From contig JAQGBZ010000003.1 of NCBI GenBank assembly GCA_034687125.1, forward strand, positions 558,001 to 622,000: a stretch of 64,000 bases of DNA. The letters are read 5' to 3'. This document shows, piece by piece, positions 27,201-37,587 of the stretch; the stretch's first letter is position 1; each line of letters opens with the position of its first letter. A program made the translations under genes and the position numbers. Below the pieces are notes generated by a model. It made no database searches. It was not told the DNA's origin and worked only from the letters and a program-made list of their open reading frames with translations. The stretch comes from Neelides folsomi (Eukaryota; Arthropoda; Collembola; Neelipleona; Neelidae).

Positions 27201-27713
27201 TGTCGCTCAAAATTATTCTGTCCCGGCCCTCGGTCAAAAGTTTGAGGTGGAAGATCAAAATTCCTTTGGTCAAAGTTACCAGATGGTCTTTCAAAATTCC
27301 GGTTTTCGTTGAAATTATGGAAATTCTGAGGTCCTTGCTGGCCTTGTGGAAAGAAAGGCGGTCGTTGAAATCCTGGATTGTTGAATTGTGGTGGAGGTTG
27401 ACGAGGGCCTACGTTGGCCTTATGCTTCAACACAGCTTGTTCCGTTGCCACCCGGCACATGTAATAATTAAAAAATTCACCACCGAAGAGAAAAGCGAAA
27501 CGAGGATTTCCGGCCTGCTTTTGTTTGGTCATGGCTTCAAATTCTTGTCCATTACGAGCGACAAACACAGCCAGTCTTTCAATGATATTCCGCAGCTCTT
27601 CATCTAATTGATCCAATATGTTATTAATTAAATAAACAAAATTGCTTAAATTACGAGTAATTTTAATTAATAAAATATTATTACGAACCTTGTGGAGGCT
27701 GAGGTAAATCCAT
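24243..27713 (-). CDS. CHERP: CHERP-like SURP/CID/G-patch splicing protein
   Basis: CHERP is a nuclear U2 snRNP-associated splicing regulator, first described as a calcium homeostasis protein. Exons 27713-27689, 27603-26244, 26135-26061, 25934-25601, 25497-25231, 25084-24786, 24707-24490 and 24400-24243 close in frame for 911 residues (human 916). In order: SURP domain (ELRNIIERLAVFVARNG, PRFAFLFGGEFFNYY); a long NFDRPPQQ repeat block (about residues 110-300); a CID-like domain (FDKVLIPILESCTKDGISGG, RLHIIYLVNDVLHHC); the conserved LPAGLMVPLVRLED and RLPAAIPPSERLLSAVEAFY motifs; an RS-rich segment; the G-patch-like GHQLLKKMGWGGSGGLGANE; and the closing KYKGVGLSLHDPFESYRK. The repeat block is unlike human CHERP; the other domains are in the same order. 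Confidence 0.96.
26750..27300 (-). repeat. Coding minisatellite: NFDRPPQQ repeats in CHERP exon 2
   Basis: About 13 copies of FDRP in units of 7-9 residues (NFDRPPQQ, NFDRPNQ and variants such as NFERP), flanked by degenerate copies. On the plus strand the unit appears as cgatcaaaattttgttg. Neighbouring units are nearly identical at DNA level, which suggests recent tandem duplication. Confidence 0.9.
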
Positions 27714-28195
27714 TATAATTTTTTGTTAAACACTCGTTAATAAATCTAAATTTTAAATTGGTTCCTTTCCTTATTTAAATGTGTTAACATTTTTCATGAT
27801 TTTAAACTACAGTAGCCATTAATTTTTAACTTCTTAATTCCATTGACTTTTAAATTGTAAAATGAATATGATATGACAAATATGATATGAAGAATATCAT
27901 ATTCTGAATGTGCGGTAAATTAAATAAACTCTGTGGCATTAGCTTTGTAAACAGCGGGATTTGGTTCGAGCTTTAGCGTAAGATAAAATATTGTCTCATT
28001 TTACTTCTAGAAATTAAAATTAAACGTTTCATATGTGCTCTACGGCCTTTGTTTAATTACATGTCAACTAATGTTAAAAGTTTTTATTATAAACGACTCT
28101 GAAAATTTCTTTTCGAACTTATTATGAACCGATAATTAAGATTTGAGAATCTTATAAATTATGAAATGATCGTGTGACAATTAAATATAATTAAA
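27714..28195. other. Divergent intergenic region CHERP / Ig-like gene
   Basis: AT-rich sequence between two genes transcribed away from each other. No motif or frame that I can support. Confidence 0.5.
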
Positions 28196-29883
28196 ATGCT
28201 AATTCAAACTCCTCTGCTTCTCATTTTGGTCTTCACATTCGGACAAGCATTTGGAGCAAACCATTACTTCAAATCGTGTATAACAAACTTACGACAAAAC
28301 GAAAGAAGTTGGACTCGCTATGATAGATACACATTTAAAGATAAACTACAAGAATGGATCATAAAGGCAAGATTTCCGAATTATGAATTCCCGAAAGAGA
28401 CAACGACACCAAATACAACCACAACAATACCAACAACAATGACGACGATGACAACAACAACGCCAAAAAATGAGGGCAAGAGAAAAAAACGAGAAGTTTC
28501 AATAAACAAAAACCTCTCACCCGACGTCATCCATCATTCGACTCCCTTTTGGGGAGAAATGGGAGAACTCAAATTGTTCAATTTTCAAGACCGCATGATT
28601 CACATGCATTGCCCTTGCTATCTTCCCGCTTACAAGAATGCTAACAAACTTTGCATCGACCCATCTCAAGAAGTGTTCTGGAAGATCTGGGGATTCGATA
28701 ACAAAAGGGAGGAAGGACATGAGAATTACGATTTCAACATGCAAAACAAAGAAGGATCGCGGGTTTCATTCGACTCTGGAGAACCTCGAGGATATTACAG
28801 AGAAATCCGATGTCATCGAACTATTCGGAAAAACAAGGACACAATTCCATGGAGGAAAAACACCACAGATTGCTATCACTTTTTCAGTGTTTTCACCAAG
28901 CCGATGGCCGAAGTGGACCAAGCTGTTCAAGTATTTCAAAAGGGTTCAATGACTTTTAAATGCAAACCACATGAATTAATGTTCAAGACCTCAAAACTCC
29001 TGCGATATACCAATCTCATTCCGATCGTCAACCCGCCTTATACAATTATGTGGATTGGACCCAAAGCACTTAAAAAAGAACAAGAGAGAATTGACAAATG
29101 TCATGAAGATAACCCCGATAGTTCCGCCGGAGCAACGAAATGTTTAAAAGAAATGAGACGTGCCAATATGCGAAATGACAGTTACATTAAAGAAAAATAC
29201 GAAGTGGACGTATGGCCATTTCAAAACTTAAAGAGCATTTTAAATTATTTAAATTTTCATTTGAAAAATATAAAAAAGGATTATTTCATTACGTGTAATA
29301 AATGTCATTTATAATTCAATAGATAAAAGATGAAAACCGCACGGTGACACTTCCAACTCCTAAGAACGGCCAAAAATACCCCGATCACCCAGACATCATT
29401 TTGGATGGCGGAAAGTATAAAATCAGAATCTTAGAGAAAACGGTAAAGGCTAGAAATGAAGAGAAAACCGAAGGTGTCTGGGAATGTGTCATAATTGACG
29501 GAAATGGCCTTAATTCCCGAATGGAGCCCGACCACCAACTTCCGGATTATATCAAATTCAATGGCTACATCACTGTACACATCCGAATGATTTGGGTTCT
29601 CATCATGGTCTGTTGCTTGTTAGTCTTTTCCGTGATTATCCTCGTCCCCATCATTCTGCTCTGTCCAGACAACAACGATGATCAGATCATCCAAGACCGA
29701 GAAGACAAAGATGCGGCTGTAATGGCGGCCATTCACAAATTTGAAAAAGCTGGAGATGATGATGTAACGACGGCAAGCATGGCCACAACAGTGGATGAGT
29801 CCTCACAGAGTGGAATCAGGACGAACAAAGTTGCTCCAGCTCCTGATGGACTCGAATCGACTCCTTCTAAATCAGCTATTTAA
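28196..29883 (+). CDS. Unrecognised type I membrane protein with Ig-like domain and furin-type site
   Basis: Family not recognised. Exons 28196-29209 and 29323-29883 join in phase 0 for 524 residues; the donor gtatgg at 29210 is inferred because the long first frame otherwise stops in AT-rich sequence. A signal peptide (LLLILVFTFGQAFGA, residues 1-21) leads a short N-terminal part, a Thr-rich linker (about 68-89) and a basic furin-type site RKKR (96-99). The middle is Cys-containing with several N-glycosylation sequons. An Ig-like fold is suggested by spaced strands MTFKCKP, TIMWIG and EGVWECVI. One membrane helix (about 427-451, MIWVLIMVCCLLVFSVIILV) is followed by an acidic cytoplasmic tail of about 70 residues. 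AATAAA is at 30086-30091. It could be a receptor or adhesion protein; the function is unknown. Confidence 0.8.
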
Positions 29884-30380
29884 TTCCAATTATCGAACTC
29901 TTAAATGGTCTTATCGAATATTAATATCGAAAATGACTTGTTTATGATTCTCCTCAACTTTATATGCCATATAATCCTTAAATTGGGATAAAAAATATAA
30001 AATATTATGTTGAATGAAGGCAAAGATGAAGAGAATGATAAAGTAATTGATTGAGAATGCAAAGTGTGTGATGAAGTAATATTGAAATAAACTATTTGAA
30101 AATGAACTTTATTCTAACTTATGATCATTAAATCATTACGGATCATCAATCATTATCCATTATTATATAATTTAGCTTTTATCTATGAATTTCACCACAT
30201 TCTCGTGCCACGGCATGTTGATTCATATTCCATACACCTACATAAAGTCAGCAATAATAAGTACTCGTACTTATTTTTTATCTTTCCATAGAATTCGGTA
30301 TGTTATATTACTTATAAATGGAAATTCAATGTCGAGTTTGACCCTTTGAGTTCCTTTGAATTCTTCCTCGGCATTTCATA
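29884..30380. other. Intergenic between tandem plus-strand genes
   Basis: It holds the 3' UTR of the Ig-like gene (AATAAA at 30086) and the upstream sequence of the bestrophin gene. Nothing else seen. Confidence 0.6.
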
Positions 30381-32879
30381 ATGTCGATCAATTATAGTTT
30401 AGATGTGGCGTCAACTGCTGGATTCGGTGGATTTCCAAGTCTAATAAGAAGGTAAAGATACAAAGTTTAATTGGTAGCATTTTAAAAATAAATTAATGTC
30501 GAAATTAATTTTTAATATATTTAGATGGGTCGGTGGAGTTTACATCATGATGCTGCCAGAATTCATCTGCTTCCTTACTATTTACTACTCTATTCGCTTC
30601 TTGTATACGGCTTATATCATGCACGATGAAACATTTGACATGTAAAATTAATTAACATTTTTTAACATTAATAAAAGTAGGATTCGTCTATTATTGTTTA
30701 TTGTATAAATAGTGCTGAAATGTTCTTATTTCCAAATAATGAAATTTTACGTGTAGCTTGTTCAAGTTCGCCGTTAAGTACAGTGGAAGCTGGGGAAGAA
30801 GTCTCCCAGTTGGCTTTGTCATGGGATTTCACATTTGGAATTTGGTCAGTCGTTGGTGGGCCCAATACATGACCATTCCATTTCCGGATGATCTTTGTTT
30901 GGCCATAGGAGCAGCTTTCCACCAAAATGTTTTTTATTTACATAACATAAGAACTTACAACTTGATTTATTAACATTATCTTTTTTATAAAATCAAAATG
31001 ATTCTTAGGATGAAAGAACGAGGTTGATGAAACGAGCAATTGTTCGCTATTGTGTAGTCGCGTACATTTTGGCTATCAGGCACATTAGTCCCCAAGGCTA
31101 CTCGCGGTATCCGACCCTTCAGTCAATTAAAGATCAGGGTACTGAATAAATAACACTGAATAATTAGAAATACTTATTTTTTAAATAGACTTATCTACTT
31201 TCTATTAATTCTTTGCTTAACTTTAAAGGATTGCTCCTTCAATGGGAACTTGATGCTCTAGAGCATTACACTGTCAAGGCAAATAAAAAGACTGTGCAAT
31301 ATGGGATTCTCATTGCTTGGGCTATTCACACTGCAAACTTGTTTGTCTTTGATCTTTGTTACATAAAATACATAGTATCCATTTTTTGTATTTGGTTAAT
31401 TATTGTAAGATTTAAATTATCTTTGAAATGTTAAGGGCAGAGGAAGAGAATCGAATTTGGAGTGAGCTAATTGGGATTCGAGTGAAAAGAAGGATCATCA
31501 TGTACAAATTAACTCTGAGGGATATGATCAATTACTCTTACATCCGCGTTCCAAGGATTTACATTACTGTAATTAAAAGAAATCTTTTATATCTTCCTAT
31601 CTTGAACTAGTATGGAATTTTAAAACATATAATGCAATCAAGAGTTAATTACAAGTGTGATTTTTATATAATAGTGTCCTACTCTCATCGTTTACTTGTA
31701 TTTTGCTTCAATGATCATGGGACATCAATTCGTGGGACAAGATAAACAAGATTTGTTCTTTCCGTGGCTCATTCTCTTTGAGGTTTTTTACTCCACCAAA
31801 TGAACAAATCAATTGTAGATTTTTTGTTTTAGTTTCCCTTTTACATGGGACTGTTCAAAACTGCGGAAGCAATGTGTCAACCTTATGGAGACTCCTCGGA
31901 CGATTTTGACTTAAACTTTTATGTTGACCGGAACATGAAGGTTGGATTCACATATCTGGAAACTTTGGTCCATGTCCCAAAGTTGGTCAAAGATCGGTTT
32001 TGGCATACAAAGCATGCCAGATTGGGAGTGTTCAATAAAATTAAGATCATTGAGCCAAATCGCCCGGCAGAGAAAAAGCCAGGAGTTAAGAAGGAAAATC
32101 AAGGACCCAAAATCATGAGCTCTGTCTATACAAATTCTGTAAGTTGAGAAATAGCTCACTAGCCCTTTATGAATAACATCAAATCTTTCTTTTTAGCACT
32201 TTACAATGATTCAAAAGGCTAAACAAAACATTATGAATTTATTCACCACGGATCAAGAAGGCACTGTAATTTCAACATACTTTTTGTTTTATTTGTCCTA
32301 CCTTTAATGACCAATTTTTAAAACTTGTATACCTAATATGACTACAAATACCATATTAAGCTCGCAATGCACAATGCACCCCATATAGCTATACTTTTGT
32401 TTTTAATTTTAGTTCCAAGAAGATGAAGTTTCTAACACCAATATTGAAGGACTCGAACAAGATCTTATGATCAAAACAGGGAAGACGAACAAATGGTTTA
32501 GCTGGAATGTTTTTGAATGGATTGGATTTGAGAATATGCCCGATGAGTGGAAGAATATAACATTTGTAAAAACAAAAAATTTGCAATTTTGTCATATTAT
32601 AAAATTACAATACAACTTATGATAATTCACTGTATTTATTTTCTTTGGTTTAACAGACAAACTTGGGTCAAAATTATCCGATTAATCAATTCACTGAAAG
32701 CGAAACTATTGTTCCATTCGGTAACTACTCACAGTAATTTAAATAAACAAGCAGCATGAACATGTTTGCTAAATCACATCTAAATTAAGACTAATTGAGA
32801 TGTTCCCGTAATAGATCGTCAGGCATTCTTGGAAGAAGAGGAGAACAAAGACAAAAACTTTCATTACACCTATTACTAA
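30381..32879 (+). CDS. Bestrophin-family chloride channel
   Basis: Bestrophins are pentameric, usually calcium-gated anion channels of plasma or intracellular membranes. Exons 30381-30451, 30525-30641, 30757-30928, 31009-31138, 31229-31340, 31436-31568, 31675-31782, 31833-32138, 32197-32265, 32413-32565, 32657-32720 and 32815-32879 close in frame for 499 residues. Family marks are the N-terminus MSINYSLDVA, the neck segment LPVGFVMGFHIWNLVSRWW (phenylalanines matching human F80 and F84 are kept), the RLMKRAIVRYCVVAYILAIR stretch and FYVDRNMKVG. The calcium clasp is altered: human GEDDDDFE is GDSSDDFD here (residues 300-307). The C-terminal tail after residue about 380 is divergent and charged. 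AATAAA is at 33001-33006. Confidence 0.95.
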
Positions 32880-33073
32880 GACATTAAACATGTTGTTTCA
32901 ATCTTTAACTATTGTATAATTTAGATAAGTGCTTATGTATGCAAGAGCCGTAGTCGTAAAACGCATTCATAATAGTCATATTAATGCTATAAGTATTAAC
33001 AATAAAAACCCTTCAAGTTGTAAATCTTAAAACACTTTCTCTATCCCATCCAAACATTTATGTGTTCTTTATA

Positions 33074-34075
33074 ATGACATTTTTACTATCCTTAATATTG
33101 TTCATTTTAAAGTCGAGCATTAGCTCAATCTCCGAAGCTCCAAATAATGAAATAAAAGACATTATTCTTAAATATCACAACGAGTACCGAAAAGTTCATT
33201 GCGCTCCACCATTAATTTGGGGTGACAGAGTAAGCATACATATTTATAAATCATACATTTTATTTCATTATTTCAACAAACTATCAAGTTTTTCATTTTT
33301 GATTAAATATTAAGTTAAATATTAAAATTAGCATATGGCAATTTAGATGAGCAAAAAAGCTAAGGAATTCGCAGATAAATTAGTGAGCAGTAACAACGTT
33401 CGATACAATCAACGGTTCGGCTTTGGAGAGAATATCTTCCTCCGATATGAAGCAAACCCGACACCGTTTTCAACCAAATTGAATTTCACCAATGTCACTG
33501 CTCAATGGTATAAAGAAATCGACAATTATGATTTCGAAACTGGTCGGAATGCGAAAGGCAAAGAAGGAATCGCTTTTGGTCATTTAACTGCTATCCTTTG
33601 GTACTCAACCCAAAGAGTCGGATGCGGAGTGGCTGTAAGCAAATGGGAGGATGAAAAATATTTCAAAGCCATTTCCTCCCTTGTTTGCAACTACTGGCCA
33701 AGTGGAAACATTGAAGGAGCCTTTTTGAAAAACGTTTTTCAAAACAGGAATATGTTCAAAGATGACAAATGTCCTAATGTGACCAGCGAAAATCCTTTCG
33801 GGGATTATTCCAATTTTGAAGAGAAATTAAGCTACGGCTTTTCTCCCTCAATTAACTCGGAACTTAACTACAGTCATCCTCCATTTTGGATCAAAAGTCC
33901 GGGAAAGGTTTCTAAAGAAGTTGAAGCACTAAGTTCAACGTCGACCACTCCTCAAACAACAATTAGACCTTTAAAAACATATCCTGAGCAAGAGTTAGAA
34001 GAAAGCAGTGGAAATTATATGTTATACAGTCATTATTTTATATTCAATTTTGTTCTTTGTTCTTTATTTATTTAA
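33074..34075 (+). CDS. CAP/SCP-domain secreted protein, possibly GPI-anchored
   Basis: CAP proteins (CRISP, antigen 5, PR-1) are secreted and act in defence, venom or sterol and lipid binding. Exons 33074-33229 and 33347-34075 encode 294 residues. A signal peptide (MTFLLSLILFILKSSIS) is followed by the CAP fold: LKYHNEYRKVHCAPPL, the GENIF motif with its conserved glutamate, AQWYKEIDNYDF, GHLTAILWYSTQRVGCGVA with the conserved histidine, and VCNYWPSGN. A Ser/Thr/Pro-rich stretch then leads to a hydrophobic C-terminus (YFIFNFVLCSLFI) right at the stop, preceded by small residues (ESSGN). This is the pattern of a GPI-attachment signal, but a membrane helix is the alternative. The ATG at 33074 is preferred as the first one in frame. 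Confidence 0.92.
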
Positions 34076-34436
34076 GCTAAATTAAACTTTAAATTGTATT
34101 CGTACATAACTTTATATAGTTCAGTATTTATATAATTAATAATATTTAAAACTTTAATGAAGTAAATCTTTTAAATCAAAGTTTACTCTATAATTTTATT
34201 CTCAATCAAGTAAACGAGTAAAGAGCAAAGAAAAGATCAAGGAAAAAGTTGTGTGAAAAGTTTAATATAGGAAAGAGAGGAGATGCTAATAAGAGATTCT
34301 TTGGTGGAGCGTTCAAATACTATTCTTCCCTTTACATAAATTTTACATCAGAAAATGAGAAGATCTGAAGAGTAAAATCACTCAACCGGTTCATTTCATC
34401 ACCCTTTACTGAGCTGATTGTGAGTTCAAAGTTCAA
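34076..34436. other. Intergenic between CAP and HIG1 genes
   Basis: AT-rich downstream sequence of the CAP gene, then a purine-rich leader of the HIG1 gene. No further feature. Confidence 0.5.
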
Positions 34437-35152
34437 ATGGCTAAAAATGAAGATCCTGTAAGTTAAATAATCTGAAATATTTAGAATATGAACAGCCTCT
34501 CAATCTTACATTAGTTTAAGCTTGATTGATATTACTCATGAAAATCTCTTTTTGCTATCAATATAGAATCGCTATGTGTCCATCATGGAATTGGAGAATC
34601 AGCAAGATTCCCGATTTTGGACAAAAACTAAACAAAATCCATTCCTTACTGGAGGTAAATTAATTTAACATTATATTACAATAAATTATAATTTATTGTG
34701 AAATAGTATTAATTATGAACAACTTTTAGTAAAAAAAATCTGGTCTAAATATGATAATTTACTAATTATAGGAATCTTAGCCGGCATAGGAGGCTTGATT
34801 TACTCAGCTTACAAATTTAAGACTAGGGATAAGTCGAAACCTCTTCAACTTTACCTTATTCACACTCGGGTGGCTGTTCAGGTTTGATTAAAAAACTTAA
34901 TATGTATAGCTTGATGTACTATACTTTTTGAAAATCTATGTAATTGTGTAATTATTTGTATCATTGCAATTACATAATTTATGATATCAGGGTGCTGTTG
35001 TTGGTGCTTTGGCCATGGGAGTTGCATGGAACATTTTCCAAGAATCGTTCGGATCCAAAGAACCCGAACACTTGTTCCAAGAACAGAGGGAAGATCCCAA
35101 TGCTAAATTTCATAGAGACAAACATCATCGTGATACCGCTGCAAAACCATGA
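34437..35152 (+). CDS. HIG1-domain mitochondrial inner membrane protein
   Basis: HIG1 (hypoxia-induced gene 1) domain proteins sit in the mitochondrial inner membrane and assist respiratory supercomplex and cytochrome c oxidase assembly. Exons 34437-34457, 34567-34654, 34772-34881 and 34991-35152 close in frame for 126 residues. The signature is complete: KQNPFLTGGILAGIGGLIYS, then the basic loop KFKTRDKSKPLQLYLIHTRV with the family's IHxRVAxQG motif (IHTRVAVQGAVVGALAMGVA), giving two membrane hairpin helices. The hydrophilic C-terminal tail is longer than in human HIGD1A. AATAAA is at 35213-35218. Confidence 0.93.
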
Positions 35153-35761
35153 ATACCTTCTATGTAGCTAAACAAAACCCAGTAGGATTTAGTACACATA
35201 TTACAGATAGAAAATAAAAAAAGACGATATTTAAAATTAAAGAGTCGTGTCAAATCTTAAATCTTTCCTAATACTTACTAAAAACACAAATTTGACGCAG
35301 TGCTTAATTTATGGAACTTGGAATGAAAATATTACTAATTGCACTAAATATTCCATGTGTTAATTCTTGATCCTTACCTGTCCTCTTGAAAGAATCGAAT
35401 TAAATAAAATTATGATCAATAGTAAAAATAATAGCTACTATTGTATAAACAGAATCAAACGGGTTTTATTAATACTTTTCTCATATCATTTAGTTATGCA
35501 AAAATAGCATTTTAAGTCATACAGTCGAGATAAATGCTAATAAATTATATACAATACATAACTAACATTAAGTTAATAAATATTTTATATCGGAATAATC
35601 TCGAGTATAAGAACTTATATAGGTAAATACGAATCCACTAGTTTTAAGTATTGTGTTGATACTTATGAAGAATTTAATACTCGTTCTCATAATATTATTC
35701 ATGAAGTGACAATATTAAGAACACACACGAAGAGAGGGATAAAATACATATTATGTAAACG
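35153..35761. other. Intergenic between convergent genes
   Basis: It holds the HIG1 3' UTR and AT-rich sequence up to the stop of the minus-strand zinc-finger gene. Nothing else supported. Confidence 0.5.
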
Positions 35762-37239
35762 TTATAAATATTGACCATTCAATACATCACCACGTTTCAG
35801 CTTTTCAACTTCATCTTTTTGTTGTTGATGTTTTTCGTGTATCTTCAGATGTTTCTGGAAGACATCTCTTCTTGAGAATCGCTTTGAGCAAAATTCACAT
35901 TCGTGTGCTGGAAGTTGATGTTTCACCATAAAATGCCTTTTCAAACCCACTTTATTCCCATATTCATTAACTAAATAACAAAAATAGGAAAAGAACGTTA
36001 GCGAAATATCCGGCAATTTGCTAACAAATAGTAAAAGCCTATTATTTCTTTGTATTTATAGCTAATTTTATTTAAATTATACTCACAACAGACGTAGCAT
36101 TTGAATCCATTATCCGTGATACAGTTCTGAGCATAGAGATCAAAATCGACGCTGATGGTGGTTGACTCAAATTCTCCTTCGTATGAATTGCTCGTCTCCC
36201 CGTCTTGTCCCATCTCTGACTCGAAAGACTCATTAAAAAAATTAAATGCCCGCTCAGGCTTAACATCAACTTCAGTCAAATCTATGTAAGATGAGTTTGT
36301 AATGATTAAGTCATTTGCATTAGGAATTTTGGGAATTGCGGTTTCAACATGTCGACCATTTAGTTCGGGGATTTTCTTTCTAGGCTCTTTTTCGTTCAGT
36401 CGATCGGGTGAATTTATATGGGCAAGCTTTACTTGGTTGGCATTCAAAATCTCACTGTTATGATTATCGGTTCTATTAGAAGTACAGAATTTTCGTTTTT
36501 TTCTTTTTAATTCTTTATCGGTCTGAAATTCCTCCGCTTCTGACCCCGTCGTGTCAGATTCAAAATCGTCACCAAAATCTTCTTTTAAGTCTAATACTGT
36601 GTAAATAGAATAATCTTATTTCTTAAGTACAGATTGTTAAAGATTAAAAGAAACGATATCAAATGCAAAATATAAGAAAGAATAATTATATCACAAGAAG
36701 TAAGTTTAAAGCGACTTACGTTCAATTAAATTATTTCTTAACAAGTCCGAAGAAGTGTGTGATCTGGAAGTAGTCGCAATTTTAACACCAGAGAGCAACT
36801 CCAAGTTGAATTTTTTCTCAAGATTTTTCCTCTTTTTCATCAAAACCTCATACTCCGAGTTAAAGGTTTCGATTTGAGAAATTAGGAGAAGGCAATCGAT
36901 GCAGAAAGGAACTTCATTAATATCGATAAATCCCAACACATTCTTCCCAAGGTATTTCGTTAAGACGTCTCCTACTCCTCTTCGCTTCAAATCTACAAAG
37001 TTAAAAAATATTATCAATTGTTAAGATTTATTTAGAAGCTTTCAATTTAAACTTATTTGGTGCAATTTTAATAATAATTAACTTAGGATTTACTAACTTT
37101 TAAGCTTCTTTAATGAAATCCAACGACGAGATCTTCGTTGCAATGAGAGTTGTGCCAAACTAATAATATGACTCTCTAATTTGGTTGCATTTAGAGCTGA
37201 GCAAATCCCACATCTCTCGATAACATTAATTCCTTCCAT
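35762..37239 (-). CDS. ZAD-type C2H2 zinc-finger protein
   Basis: ZAD zinc-finger proteins are mostly arthropod DNA-binding transcription factors; the ZAD mediates dimerisation. Exons 37239-37098, 36992-36720, 36596-36087 and 35970-35762 close in frame for 377 residues. The N-terminal ZAD has the paired cysteines CGIC (residues 10-13) and CIDC, followed by the long helix ISQIETFNSEYEVLMKK. The middle is acidic with basic nuclear-signal-like runs (KRKKRK). Two classical fingers end the protein: CYVC-x12-H-x4-H, whose second cysteine and loop are separated by an intron, and CEFC-x12-H-x3-H. Two fingers is few for this class. The target is unknown. Confidence 0.88.
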
Positions 37240-37587
37240 CTTTCACTTTCTTTTGATTACTCTTCAATTAAATCTACAACACATGGAAAGATTTCCAGAG
37301 GAAATGTCAATTTATTGACAGGTGAATGACATTCAAGATACTTAAATATGATTATGATTACCTCTTGTTTATTTCTCGACAGCTACATGCAAAAGTGCAA
37401 GTTGGGAGTTGGGAGAATGAAATGAAAAGTGTATGTGGTTTAGTGGTTATAGATGGCAGAAACCCGTCAGACATTAAGCCGAGATTCAACAGCCACAATA
37501 TAATTAAGAATTAAACGTTTAACCAATTAAAGTTTAAACGTTTAACAAAGTAACCTTTTTAGAAAACGTAATTCTTAATGTTAATTT
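37240..37587. other. Intergenic between two minus-strand genes
   Basis: Upstream of the ZAD gene and downstream of the lipase stop. It contains a plus-strand stretch that resembles half of a tRNA but does not fold (see rejected items). Confidence 0.4.

Noticed and set aside
26653-27294. Ile/Leu/Asp-rich repeated frame
   Set aside because: Out-of-frame reading of the CHERP NFDRPPQQ repeats.
28196-29883. Virus-envelope reading of the Ig-like protein (signal peptide, furin-type site, C-terminal anchor)
   Set aside because: No hydrophobic fusion-peptide-like stretch follows the basic site, the ectodomain shows an Ig strand pattern, the gene has an intron, and no gag, pol or LTR is nearby.
37427-37507. 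tRNA-like stretch with a D-arm-like tttagtggttatagatgg and a weak B-box-like agattcaac
   Set aside because: The acceptor, anticodon and T stems do not pair, and the B box is too far from GGTTCGANNCC.
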